Of a DNA stretch of 64,000 nucleotides, positions 47,311-59,515 are shown piece by piece. The DNA comes from Brasenia schreberi. Its lineage: Eukaryota; Streptophyta; Magnoliopsida; Nymphaeales; Cabombaceae. The notes beneath the pieces were generated by a model. It did not search any database and was not told the origin of the DNA. It saw nothing but the letters and a program-made list of their open reading frames with translations. The stretch lies in contig JAYKKT010000056.1 of the NCBI GenBank assembly GCA_036023115.1, positions 1,178,001-1,242,000 on the forward strand, in the 5' to 3' direction. Position 1 is the first letter of the stretch. Each line of letters begins with the position of its first letter. A program made the translations under genes and the position numbers.

Positions 47311-47744
47311 AACAAAAGATCTCATGAAAATCAACGCGTGATACAAAGAAACTGGCAACAAACAATCAGATCTACAGGTAATGTCGCTTTGAGGTAAGAC
47401 GCAATCCTCAATCTCACACACGCTTCCGAGCAGAAACGCGCATAGGATCGCCTCTCCTAATATCCAAATAATAAACTTTTCCTGGGTTAATTGGAGAAAA
47501 GTAGAACCACAAGATCTTTAAGCAAACGATAGTAAAAACATGAACTTTGCAGCAAACTCAAGAAGATCAACGAAAAATTAACCCTCCATGCCAGGACTCA
47601 ACCCTAACAAGGATTTCAAAAACTCGCGCACATGGCACGCATACACACACAGAGAGAGACTTTGGATCAGAATGCTGTAGTGGCGGACCTGGCGGGTGAA
47701 TCAGGAAAAAGGAAGCACCAGACTTTCTCCTCATTCGCTGAGTA

Positions 47745-47852
47745 GTGAGGGACCTGAGCAGAGCGCAGGAGGTGAGGGACCTGAGCGGAGCGCGGGAGGT
47801 GAGGGACCTGAGCAGAGGGCGGGCGTGAAGAACCTGAGCAGAGTGCGAGCGT
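47745..47852. repeat. 26-27 bp GC-rich tandem repeat, 4 units
   Basis: Units start at 47745, 47772, 47799 and 47825, each reading GTGAGGGACCTGAGCAGAGC with small changes. It is in the 5' part of hAT-3. ORFs read through it on either strand (47567-48055, 47696-47896) are repeat translations. Confidence 0.92.
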
Positions 47853-50800
47853 TGGGGGAGCCAGAGGACGCGGGCGTTTTTATATACTTGCCCTAAAATA
47901 TTGAACGAAAACAGCCTCTGACACGTTGACCGCACTGAAATTTCGACCTCGACACGTTGACCGTGTTGGATTATCACGACACCGTGTCGGTGTCGCACCG
48001 ACACGGTGTCGGTACGGGTGTCGGTGTCGTACCCTTGTCGACATAAACACCCCACCTCCTAGAGGTGTCCGTGTGACATAGCTAGCAGAAACCAGAAAAG
48101 AAGTTGCTCCATGCACAAGCAGAGTTAAAAGTGTGCTAGAAGGTATTAAATGGCAATGTCTGCAGATAATTGAAAGCATAAAGGAAAGGAGACAACAAAA
48201 GGATGATTTCCAGATGTGTGAAAAAGTTGCTGATGCTACTGCCACTAGAGTTGGATTCACTGATAGTTTGTCTTCAGATGCTAGAACAAAGATTGGTAGT
48301 AGCAGTTCACGAGCACCTAGCAGGAGAAAGAGAGTTGCAGCTGAAGACTGAGGTGGCAAAAGAGGATGTTTAGGAAGGAGTAGAGGAAGAGCTTCTACCA
48401 TACATTCGTTCTTTCCTCCTTCCACTACACTTGGTGCTCAACCTGGAATTCATGCTGTTATGACTTCAGAACAACTGCATGATCAGGCAGACCTTGTAGT
48501 GGGAAGATGGTTTTATGATGCATGCATTCCATTTAATGCAGTAAACAATTTTTATTTTCAATCAATGGCAGATGCAATTGCTAACATTGGTCAAGGATAC
48601 AGGATGCCCTCTTATCAAAAGTTGAGAGGGAAGATATTAGATCAGATCGTCATTGAAGTGCAATAATATTGTTCGACTTTGAAACAGTCGTGGAAAGGAA
48701 CGGGATGCATTATCATGGCAGATGGATGAACCGATAGGCGAGGAAGGATATTGCTATACTTTCTTGTATATTGTCCTAAAGGACTCATGCTTTTGAGATC
48801 TCTAGATATGTAAGAGGAGAGGCACACTGCAGAGATCCTACGACAAGAATTTAATAAGGTTATACAGGAGGTTGGGCTAGAGAATGTAGTCCAATTGATT
48901 ACAGATAATGCAACTAACTACAAAGCAGCTGAGAAGGAGTTAACTGATATTTATGGGACTTTCTATTGGACACCATGTGCAGTCCATTGTTTAGATCTCA
49001 TCCTCGAGGACATTAGGATGAAATAAAGGCAGTAACTGAGTGTTGTCAAGATATTACAAAATTCATTTACAACCATGCATTTGTTTTGTGTATGATGAGG
49101 AGATATACAATACAGAAGGTGCAGAGCTTCTTCGCACAGCTGTAACCCAGATCGCAACAAACTTCTTATCTGTACAGAGTATTGTGAGATAGAAGGAAGC
49201 TTTGAAGAGAATGTTCTCCTCAGATGAGTGGCAACAATTCACAGATTTACCTCAAAACAGAAGAAATAGAAAGTTGAATGAGATTGCAGAAACAATTTTT
49301 AGAAGTTCATTTTGGAATGCATGTGTCAGATTATTGAAAATTACTTGTCCTTTAGTAAAAATTTTGAGATTGGCTGGCAGCGAGGAGAAACCATCGGGTT
49401 ACCTTTATGAAGCCATGGACAGGGCAAAAGAAGCCATCAAAAATAACTTTAATGAAAAAAAGAGAGATTATGTGCTCGTGTGGAAAATAATTGATAGTAG
49501 ATGGAATAAACAATTGCATCAGCCTATTCATGCAGCAACCTACTATCTAAACCCATCATTCAGGTACTCAGCAACCTTCAAAAGGGACGGTGAGGTTAAT
49601 CGAGGAATCATTAAATGTATCAACAGATTTGTCCTTGATGAGAGCGTAGCAGATGCGATACATCGAGAGATGGAGATATATGATAATGCTCTTCACTTGA
49701 TGGGTTTGCCTATTGCAATTCGCAACCGCACTATGATGCGTCAAGGTAAAATGTTTATTTTCATATTTAAGTTTCATCTTACATTACTGTGGATTATGTC
49801 TCTAATGTTTATCTTTTTCTATAGATGTTTGGTGGAACAGGTTTGGAACTGATTGTCCAAACCTTAGAGATTTTGCAGTGAGAGTCTTAAGCTAAACCTA
49901 TAGTGCAACAAGTTGTGAAAGAAATTGGAGTGTTTTTTAACACATCCATACAAAGAAGCGCAACAGGTTGGAACACAAAAGACTAAATGATTTAGTTTAT
50001 ATTCGTTGTAACATTCACCTTCGTGAAAGGTAATGTAGTATTACTTTCAAATTTTCAATTCAATATTATTTAACTTTAATCTTTAATTGTTAATATTATT
50101 TACTAATTGTTTATCTTTGTTTATCGTAGGCAATTAAAAAAAGTAAATAGAGAAGAAAGTTAGTTCGATCCAATCAGTGTGGATAATTTTGATATATTAG
50201 AAGATTGAGTTATGGAAGACACTGAAGAAAATATCCTCCTAACTGAAGAAGACGTTGCTTGGATTAATTTGGAAGGAGTGCAACAACAACATCAAGGAGA
50301 TGGAGAATTTGATTTCCTAAAAGAAGGTGTCTCTGATGATGATGATGAGGATCTGCAACAAGGAGAAGATGAAGATTATTTAGTTGATGATCTTTATTAC
50401 AATTTGTAAAATGTAACTGTGTCTGGAATCTGTATTTCATTTTTTGGATTCAAAATATGTAAATTTGGATGCAATTGTTCAATGTTGAATGCTCAATCTG
50501 TACTAAACTTACAATATATGAATTTAAAACAATTACCAGATTTTTCTTGAAATTTTTCTGAATTTTTTTTATTTTTTTCGGATTTTTCCAGATTTTTATT
50601 GATTTTTAATTAAATTTTGTATTATTTTAATATTAAAGTGCGATACGATACGCCCGTATCGTGGAGCCCAGCAATACACGATACAATACACGCCAGACAA
50701 CACTTATGCATACATTATCATTGTCTTTTTTCTATCCTGATTGAACATTTTATGCATGCATTATCGTTGTCTATTGAGTAGTCATCTTTGCCGCAGGTCA

Positions 50801-51702
50801 TTGGTGTACCGGCTGACATTGTGTTTGATGGTGACTATATCTTATTCTGTTCATAACGTTTTTAGTTATCGTGAAATTCATGCTTCCTTGGTATGAAATG
50901 TGAGCAGAAAACTGCTGTATACATCAGTTAAAGATATGCCTTGTGATCATAGTGCCTTCCATCCTGATTTTCTCCCTGTATATTCTGTGCCAACTTTTAT
51001 TATTTGTCTCGATGTTTCTATTTGCACTTCATGGTATGCAGTCATCACTTCAGATCAGTTTCCATAAGTTCACTGTTTTTTTCTTTCCCGAATTTGTGTC
51101 AGAAGATCGCTATATTTAGTTCTGCTTGTCTAGGCTGTGGTTACCACCTTGAAAGAACAAATGTTTCTTGGTGCAAGGTCTCGGTACAGAGAGATATTTG
51201 ATATTTCGCATGTTCACATGGTCTTTGATTATTCAGTTCTCCTTTTAAGAAACTCCAAGGTGTCGATAATTATTTTCAATAACTTCTCTATGTCAACAGT
51301 TGCATGCGGTTATCTTGAAAAATTAACTAAACTAATATCGACTTCAGTATATCTTCAGCTTGAAGGTTGTGGAACTCTGTGGGACTCTCGGAACATAAAA
51401 GCCTAGTACTTTGTTGGCTGGGACATGGAGTTCCATGATAGTATGCAAATAGAAGTCCGATGGGTTCCTCGTTTCCATTGAGTGAAACTGAGACTTGTAG
51501 TGCTGGTTCCACACCAAAGCTTAATGACACAGACAAGCCGTAAATAGATATACATTTTCCATTGTACTTGAAGTAATTGTTTTCATTATTGGTCATATAT
51601 AAACAAGATTGGCGTTTCCTTGCTAAATCTGTGTCGGAAGATCACTAAATTTAGTTTTGCTTCTCTAGGCTATATTTACCTTTGGGAGAATGACGACCTC
51701 TT

Positions 51703-51879
51703 AACTCCGCCCATGTAAGGGATCACCCGGTCCCAAGCCCGGATAAAGGAGGGTTGCGGTAGGCTTCCGACAGTCAATGTAAAGCTTTATCGGACATATT
51801 TATCATGGATTCTACAAATTATGATAGGGCTCTCTGGAATGTAGCCAACCCCATCTAGTATGGGAAAAGGCTTAGTCGT
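51703..51879 (+). mobile_element. 177-bp non-autonomous RTE derivative with 16-bp TSD
   Basis: The left part (51703-51830) matches the RTE-D 5' UTR in order: GCCCATGTAAGGGATCA, GGTCCCAAGCCCGGATAAAG, then TATCGGACATATTTATCATGG. The right part (from about 51829) matches the extreme 3' end: GGGCTCTCTGGAATGTAGCC, then CATCTAGTATGGGAAAAGGC. The whole coding region is missing. TSDs AGAATGACGACCTCTT (51687-51702) and AGAATGATGACCTCTT (51880-51895) match at 15 of 16. Its own TSD at both RTE termini means it inserted as this short molecule, presumably using RTE proteins in trans. Confidence 0.93.
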
Positions 51880-53438
51880 AGAATGATGACCTCTTGGTGT
51901 AAGCTCTGAGTAGCGAATATATAGAATATGCCCTAATTTCTCATATTCTTTTAAATGTTTACTTTCCTTTCCTTTTGACCTGAAAGTTCAGTAGTTATCT
52001 GTGTTTGGTGTTCCGGTTTTGCATAATGGAAATGGGTTCTCAAACCATTAACAAGTAAAATTTTGGGTGGTCTCTTTAATGCTTGTCTTTAGCTCCTTTA
52101 TGCAGCTGATGACCAAACCATGCCTTTAGCCGGTTGATGCATTGTGAAAATGCCAGTCCCTTATGTTAGCTTGTACATGGATTTGCTTTCCGTAAGATGT
52201 TATATGGCCTTGAAACCCTAATCATCGTTGTTGATGGGTTTCCTCAAAATCAGTGAGCAACACTTGGGAGTGTCTGCTAGTTTTTCACTGAAACTGAAAA
52301 GCAGAAAAAGGATCAGGGCCTGCTATGGTGTTTTGAGATTCATTATGGAAAATGGCGCCAAGGGATGTGAGGTTGGTTCTAAAATCCACAGCTTTGAACT
52401 CTCCCTGTTGCTATATTGCTTTATGTTAATAGTTCGGTTGTAATTACTGTTTGATTTTTGAGCAGGTCATTGTTAGTGGAAAATTGAGGGCCCAGCGAGC
52501 CAAATCCATGAAGTTCAAGGATGCTCTGTATATATTTGGTAAATAGTTCTAGTGAAGAGATCCATGCAAGCCCTAGTGTAGCTTGTTTTGGAAACAACTG
52601 TTTTTTTGCTAAAGATTCAATCAAACTTCTATATGTGCATCTTCCGAATAACTTTCATACTTGGGACTAAAAGGTTTTTGATATTATTTTGTAAGCATAT
52701 GATGTGCAACAGTTACTCATCTCATTCTGGCAATGTTTGGTTTTTCCAGGGTAGTACCAGATTTTTGTTATTTCTTTCACTTGTATTCTTGGCGTTGTCA
52801 GAGTAAGATATCTTCTGTTTAGGAAGGTGTTGCTTTACATACAAATATCTCAGAAGGCATTCATAAAGAATCTGAGCATGTATGGATGCCGTAAAAACTA
52901 TGAAAATTGTTGTCCTCTAGCTATGCGTTTAATGAAGTCATTCAACAGATCACCTAGAAAGTTACATAAATTCAAAGAAGCACGAATTAGAAATATCGTA
53001 TTCTTGCAGAACACTTAGAATACGAAGATGGTAAATCTTGTAATAGTCTCTCAATGTTCATTCTTGTTGATATTTTTTAGATGATGTGCTATGTACTCAA
53101 AATTGTTGGTTGGTTGATGTGCTACGTATTTCCTTGTTTTCTTTTAATATTGTTATGCTTATTTGGGAACCTCTCAAACTGCCTACATTTCGTTGCCGTA
53201 GAAGAAACTTCATCAACAGCTACATTGTGACTACGCCTCGAACGATGCTGCAAATTGACATTGATTTGTTGATGTGCAGGGTGTACTGGGGATCAAGGTC
53301 AGAATCATGTAGGATTGGGATCCGAAGGGCAAGCAGGGCCCTACAACGCCACTTCCTGATCTCGTCACGATTCATATGCCGAAGGAGGATGAGGAACTCG
53401 GTCGACCGGCAATGACGTCCATAGAGCTGGCTGCTTGA

Positions 53439-54137
53439 AGGTTTGAGACCTTTGTTCTCGCTGGAGTGAGATACTTATCAACTAAATTTATTCTTGGCTA
53501 AGATTCAAGCTGAATTTTATTGTAGTTGCAGAGAGCAGTTGAACGTCAGTCATTCTCAATTTTGTCTTATCATTTTCCTTTTCGCCTTTGAACGGAGCTG
53601 TATCTGACAGTTGATTAGTGAATTTAGTGTCTGCCGGCCGCAGTTGGTTGTGTTCAATACCGTTGCTTGTTAGTTACAAACTGCATTTTGTGTAGGGGAC
53701 TTGGGCTAAACCTTTGACTGCAGTTTTCCCGGGCGAGTCTGTCAACACGAGAATACATGGTCCTGTATGTGTAGAGATGGTGATAAAAACACTACAGAAA
53801 AGGAACGAATTGCGTTTTTCTTATACCTATTTTTGTGTATACGCGTTTTGGCGTCAGTAACTGCAAATTTGGGTAAGTGAGGTGACGGGAGCTCCCACCA
53901 CTCAGTTATGGTGTTTGGTTCCTTGAACAAGTGTGAGAAAAATTTACTTGGTCCCTTCGCTTTGATAGCTGACAATCTGCAATGACTGTATTTGGACCAA
54001 ACTTTTCACGGGGTTTCTGTACCTTCCCCGATGAGGCAAGCGAAGCGAGGAGACATGGTTTTGTCCAAGACAGCGCGTAGTGATAACTCGACTCGACGAA
54101 GTCAAGCTTCAGTGGCTCAAAACTCGTCGTCAACCAA
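53439..54137. other. former 3' UTR and flank of the S3 pseudogene
   Basis: No coding region recognised. The first ~300 bp directly follow the S3 stop codon and are probably its old 3' UTR. A minus-strand frame at 53742-54133 has no motif. Confidence 0.4.
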
Positions 54138-55959
54138 GCTTAGACTAGGGGTGTGCGTCTGAACCGAACCAAATTACCCTAAGATCGAATTCACAGGAAT
54201 TTGATGTACCAAATTATGAAGCTAATCGAATTGGTTTTGTAGATTATGATCAACAACCTTCATTACACAATTAAAAGTACTTTAGAATCCACATGCTCCT
54301 TAATAAAGACAAACCGATTATGAAGCTTGAACTAAGAGATCCTAACACCCAACCACTGGTAAAGAAATGTGGGTTTCCCACTCGAGAAGAGTCTTCTCCG
54401 TGAAATCGATGTACTCCCTTGGTGCTTGATAATGAATCCGTTCTTATTTGTCGAATTTTTTTTTTAAGGAAAGTAGATTGCAAGTGACCTTCAAGCAAAA
54501 GAATATTTGGCCCACACACGTCTGGTGATGAATTTGAATAGTTCAATCCGGTCGAAAGTTGCGAGTATCTTTGATGTTGTGGTGTACAGAATCCATGGCC
54601 AAATCAAAAAGTTGCCCTCGCTTTTTTGCTTATGAATTAATGAAGTAGTTTACACATAAAGCAATAAAACTTTACAGGGTTAAGGACAAATAGTCCAGAT
54701 ACCTTAAGCCTAAAAACATGCTTCTTGATCAAGATCACTTAAAAGTCGCTGATTTTGGCATTGTTTGTGAAGCAGCACATTGTGATGCTCTTACTGAAGA
54801 TCCTGGAACATATCATTGTGAAGCAGCACATCATGAAATACATAAACTTCAAGACATTTATATTTAAAAAATAACACCAATAACTTACAATTTTTTCCAA
54901 GGTTTGTGAAGATAACTGCAGATTGGAAAGACTAGATCTCAAGTGGCCTTCAAGCATATTCTGCTACATAGGTTGTGGGCTTCAATCCAGTATCGACAAA
55001 TAGTAATGACAAAAGGATTAATGATCAACAATGTCATTATCAACAGAATTAGTAGAAGAACAGTAAAATGGTTCATGGATAATTATATGTAGAATTAAAG
55101 AAAAACTCCCATAAAAACTGAATTAGGACATAAGAGAACATTCCACAGTTGTACCATGGGCTATATATTATACCTTATCATAGCATGTACCTTCATATAT
55201 ACTCGAGCAATTCAGTTGGAAGCTTGAGAAACAATAAAGTGTACATTAAATAAGCAGTTAATCATGTACAAGAATAAACTAGTAAAGTTCTTTGCTAATA
55301 AGTGAGTTTAACATAACTACTATCCAAACAAATCATAACAAAATACTTTTTGGATGCAGAGAATACAATCTTTATCCTATAAAAATAAAATGTCACCCCA
55401 TTTTGCTCCTTTTAACTCATAAAAGAACTTCAGAAAACTGAAACACACAATATATAAAACTTGAAAGAACTTCTGCAGCAACTCCGTCATGCTCCTCTTA
55501 GTATTGCATTACAACTGTAACATATAAAATATAGAAGAGAACTTGAGATATTACACACATAACATATTAACATTAGTAATATTGATTCAAATACCTAAGA
55601 ATAAGAATAAATACATATTCATTTTATTTAGTGATCATATTGATTCAAATACCTATTTAAGAATGGTAACATTCTCGTAGCTCAAAGCTATCACACTCAT
55701 TCTTCATCCAACTCCATTTGACCTACATGAAGATGTAAATGAAATAATCATTACAAGATCAATGAAATAAATAATTGATATAATAACATCATTACTTAAT
55801 GAATCTGTGTTACTACTCAAAGCTATCACATTTCCTCCCAATCCAACAACTTGCAAACTTGAATTGTCACACGAAATACTTCAATTATGCGAAGCATATA
55901 ATAAAAGGTAAACTCAATTAAACTAGTAAGTATGTCTTACCTTTTTCAAAATTTTCAAT

Positions 55960-57813
55960 ATCTTCCAATTCTTCTTTAGTATTCAAACTAATGTCATCCC
56001 GTAACCAAATCTTATGCATAAATCAAGCATTCAGCTACCTTAGGGGTCAAAGAGCTCCTAAATGTGTCAAGGACCCTCCCCCAATGCTAAATACTGACTT
56101 AAAATCTACTATAAATATGTAAACCGCTAAGATATCCCTCACCATATGTGCAAAAATGAAAAATCTCTCTGAATTAATCTTCTACCATCTTAAAATATTG
56201 AAATCGTCACAATCTTCTAGTGTTTCCTCACCCAAATAAATATCTAATTCAATTTTTCTTTTTTCTCCTACACCTTCTATCTCCATTTTACTTTTAGGGT
56301 TTTCTTCCTTAAAAAAACCTCTTGACTTTCATTTTATTCCAACATTACTCGACTCACTTGCCACAAGGTTATATGTAGAATTTCCAATTGATTGAGAAAT
56401 ATTAATATTTTCAAGTTGGAGCATTCTTTTATATTCATCGTATAGGTCAAAGAGAGCTTCTCTTACTCTTTAAAATAATTCTTTTTCACTGCATGTACTA
56501 TAAATTTTATGAAAAATGAACTCCATCACTTTAAAAATTTTCGAGAATCAAGTACATCTGCAATAAAAATAAGCTTGTTGATCTTCATATGCTCACCCCG
56601 ATATTATCAAATTTTACTTTCATTCTTATGCCTAGACCCCTCACCTCCTAATCATCACTACTGGTCTACTTTAATATTGTCCCAACTAGATCAATGATCT
56701 ATGTACAAAATGTATTAGATGTGACATATAATGATCCTGAAATACATACAGCGGTATCATAAAACAGTTGTAACATGCTACTTCCTTATAGAATCCCAAT
56801 CAAACACAACCATCACCATCACCATCATCATTTGATTCCACGTCACACTTAAAGCATGAATCCTATGCATCAAATAACTCAAATGCCCTCTCAAATTTTT
56901 CAGCAACACTCAATATTTTGTATGTAGAATTCCATCTAGTTACAACATCTAAGTATAAGTAGCTTACATTTTATATTACATTCTTCAAACTTTTGTATCT
57001 TTGCTGGTGATTGTCTAATATATTTCACCTTTTTCTTTAACCAAATAATAGAGTTATCTACCACCTTTAGACCAATCTTACGCCACCAAGTTTATTATAT
57101 ATGCAATATATCTGATGTTTAAAAAATTACAATTTGCAACACTAGGTCCCCAACTTATAATTTTATTTTAAATATGAAACAACAAGATTGTTTGAACTAG
57201 CATTATCAACTGTAATAATAAATACTTTTAATACACTACTCAATCAAGCAATCAATAAGAAGCCTACCAATAGAATCACCCTTATGGCTAGATATTGGAC
57301 AAATTCAATATTTTTTTGTATAATTGCCACTAGTTTCAATAAAATGCACCGTGATACACATGTTGTTCAATCGTTGCAAAGATGTCTATGTGTCTATAGT
57401 TATGCATATACTTTGGGTGTTCTTTTTTAAAAATTCTTTTAACTTCACTTTTTCATCAACATAGAATTCATAGAAGTCACATGATACAATCCACTTGATG
57501 GAATTTTAAAATTAGGGCAAGTAGTACCAAGTACCTTCCTAAACCCTTTAGGTTCAATGATCTTAAATGGCAATTCATCAATAATAACCATTTATGCAAT
57601 AGCCTTTCTAATAGCCATTTGATCAAAATTTCATGTACATAAATTACCTAAGTTTTCACTTTCTCCTACTGGTTGCAAAGACAACTGTTGTTTAGCATCT
57701 ATATTTTTAAGAAATTTCTTACAAGCACTAATATGATTTTTGAGTGTAGTATTCTTCTTCTTCTTAGGATCACAACAAAAATCTCTATCACAATAATTGT
57801 ATTTTGTTGTCAT
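55960..57813 (-). pseudogene. hAT-5 transposase relic (Ac/RICESLEEPER-like)
   Basis: Near 57800 a BED finger reads NYCDRDFCCDPKKKKNTTLK followed by NHISACKKF. Near 56955-56920 LDVVTRWNSTYK is the hallmark central motif of zinc-finger hAT transposases. Near 56215-56050 DFNILRW-stop-KINSERF, HMVRDILAV and FKSVFSIGG match the C-terminal dimerisation domain, and MHKIWLRDDI ends the region near 56000. Stops and shifts occur throughout, and the segment between finger and centre is poorly recognisable. It is clearly a dead copy. Confidence 0.8.
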
Positions 57814-58774
57814 ATCACTTGATTGATCTAAAAACTTTGTGAAATGATCTTAACTTCATGGGTTTCCTTTGTGTCTTTGAAGAAGTTGTATCATTACTTG
57901 ATTGTATTGTATTGTATTTGAATTAACTTGCTCTGATATTAATTCTTCTAATTTTGAGGTACACCTAGTAATTGAGACATCTCACATAATAAAAAGAAAC
58001 ATAAATTAGTATTGCATGAAAGCATATAAATATTAATAGTCAATAACTTTTATGAAATTACTACATGACTAGGCATAGATAGTTACATAGTTAATAACTT
58101 CCATGAAATTATTACAATGCACATTTTATAGTTGATTAATATTCTACTTCATGCAATTCTTATTACATAGAAATTGCCTTCTAGATCATTCATAAAGATG
58201 GATATCTAGTTTGATTAGGATCATCAAAGCAGGCTTTACAAGAGACTTTGGGTTGCATAGAATGTCGGCTAGCACGAAATATTGGTTTATCTGCTATCCT
58301 AAATGTGTCCATCTTACTAGCGTTCTTTTCATCATACAAAATTGTTTAATTTCATGCTTTTTGTCAGATGTTTAAACCTCCATTAGTACTACTATTTATA
58401 TTTGAGCTTGTATTCAAGTTCTTTGTCATGATTTTATGCCATTCTATGTTTAAATAATTAGAAAGTTTCTAAAGATTTGCAACTCTGTTTGTTCATTTAA
58501 TCCTTCTTTCTTGTCTTTGTAAATACTTCCACATATAGCCTTTTATGGGTTTTAATTCCTTAGCTTGAGTTGTATGCAGGGCATCTAGTCAACCAGGAAG
58601 ATTTTCAATTGTTCTAGTTTTTTCTGCAAACATTTTCTTAACTTTTACAAAATCATTATCTATAAAACATAGAAAACTAAACTTTATACTACATTTTTGT
58701 AGCTCATGGAAAACAAGAAAGTTGTCAGTAAGTATTTATATAATTTGTTTAGTCATGACCCATTACAAAGATAT

Positions 58775-59515
58775 GCCTGAACCTGTTGTTGATCTATGAA
58801 CATATCCAATTTTTAATGATACTAAAAGATGAGAAACAAAAGAATAGTTCATATCTGACTTCAACGATATGAGCTCCCCTTCTACACTCCTTAATGGGCT
58901 GCCAAACTAAAACATGAGTTATTTGCTGAAAACACCAACTAACCCGTCTTTATTGATGTTGACAAATCGTAATACCCATTGACCACCATTACTATCAACC
59001 AAAAACAAAATAGCAAAACACCTAACAATATGCCTGAACCTGTTGTTGATAAAAGATGAGAAAAAAAGGAATAGTTCATATATGACTTACCATATGAGCT
59101 CCCCTTCTACACTGCTTAATGGGCTGCCAAACTAAAACATGAGTTATTTGCTAGAAACACCAACCTAACCCATCTTTATTGATGTTGACAAATCTTAATA
59201 CCCATTGACCACCATCATTATCAACCAAAAACAAAATAGCAAACCACCTAATGATATATACCTGAACCTGTTGTTGATATGTGAACATATCCAATTTCTA
59301 ATGATACTAAAAGATGAGAAAAAAAGGAATAGTTCATATCTGACTTCAACCATATGAGCTCCTCTTCTACACTGCTTAATGGGCTACCAAATTAAAACAT
59401 GAGTTATTTGCTAGAAACACCAACCTAGCCCATCTTTATCCATGTTGATAAATCTTAATACCCATTGACCACCATCACTATCAATCAAAAACAAAATAGC
59501 AAAACACCTAACGAA
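58775..59515. repeat. three tandem repeats of about 228-257 bp in hAT-5
   Basis: Units 58775-59031, 59032-59259 and 59260-59515 each begin CCTGAACCTGTTGTTGAT and end AAATAGCAAAMCACCTAAYR-like. Unit 2 lacks about 29 bp after the opening motif. They lie in the 5' non-coding part of hAT-5. Confidence 0.93.

Larger units (their letters stand above)
44002..48081 (-). mobile_element. hAT-3: 4,080-bp hAT transposon nested in hAT-2
   Basis: Left end GTATGTCACACGGG (44002) and inverted right end CTATGTCACACGGA (48081) form the TIR. The TSD is CTAACAGA (43994-44001) and CTAGCAGA (48082-48089), 7 of 8 identical. Excision with one TSD restores the hAT-2 frame through the BED finger (RLKHHLAETRKEV). Subterminal regions carry GGGTGCGGGTGC words on the left and CGACAC/GTGTCG words on the right. 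The family differs from hAT-1/2. Confidence 0.94.
43858..50409 (+). pseudogene. hAT-2 transposase relic, split by hAT-3
   Basis: Starts with MAGRGGR at 43858 (after a TTTTCAG acceptor), shifts frame, reaches the BED finger LFCEKVVSGGISRLKHHL and is cut at 44001. It resumes at 48082 (LAETRKEVAP across the joint). The Ser/Arg linker (48133-48351), WFYDACIPFNAVNNFYFQS, a DUF659 block with several stops (CSTLKQSWKGTGC, then DRRGRILLYFLVYCPKG), ITDNATNYKAAEKELTDIYG, and an open stretch from MKRMFSSDEWQQFTDLP at 49202 follow. The dimerisation block CERNWSVF-stop-HIHTKKRNRLEH is at 49915-49980. The acidic C-terminal tail ends at 50409. The nonsense codon in the dimerisation block is the same as in hAT-1. 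Confidence 0.9.
43447..50705 (+). mobile_element. hAT-2: hAT transposon in the S3 pseudogene, itself split by hAT-3
   Basis: TIRs are CAGTGTTATC at 43447 and, inverted, AAGTGTTGTC ending at 50705. The 8-bp TSD ATGCATAC is perfect at 43439-43446 and 50706-50713. Without hAT-3 and one TSD it is 3,171 bp, matching hAT-1 (3,250 bp). The right end keeps the CGATACGATACGCCCGTATC words, but the left end has lost about 70 bp of GTATCG repeats present at the equivalent end of hAT-1. Transposition requires both ends, so this deletion probably came after insertion. Confidence 0.93.
42903..53438 (+). pseudogene. RPS3: unprocessed pseudogene of cytosolic ribosomal protein S3, split by transposons
   Basis: Fragments in gene order: MATQIS at 42903-42920 (the conserved N-terminus); a decayed match to the NVLGEKGRRIRE segment near 51147-51200; RACYGVLRFIMENGAKGCE at 52315-52371 with a GT donor; VIVSGKLRAQRAKSMKFKD at 52466-52522 after an AG acceptor; and [22 protein letters not shown] and on to a terminal TGA at 53280-53438. 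eS3/uS3 (about 230-240 residues) is a 40S subunit protein with an N-terminal KH domain. The introns survive, so this is not a retrocopy. The TAG at 53310-53312 replaces a Leu codon, most N-terminal exons are gone, and the GYMISSG exon is scrambled after 52522. About 8.2 kb between the first two fragments is an RTE fragment plus hAT-2 and hAT-3. That the ATG exon belongs with the 3' exons is an inference from order and strand. Confidence 0.82.

Noticed and set aside
47567..48425. 162- and 181-codon minus-strand ORFs
   Set aside because: They are read through the GC-rich tandem repeat, the hAT-3 terminus and the antisense of the hAT-2 linker; no domain is present.
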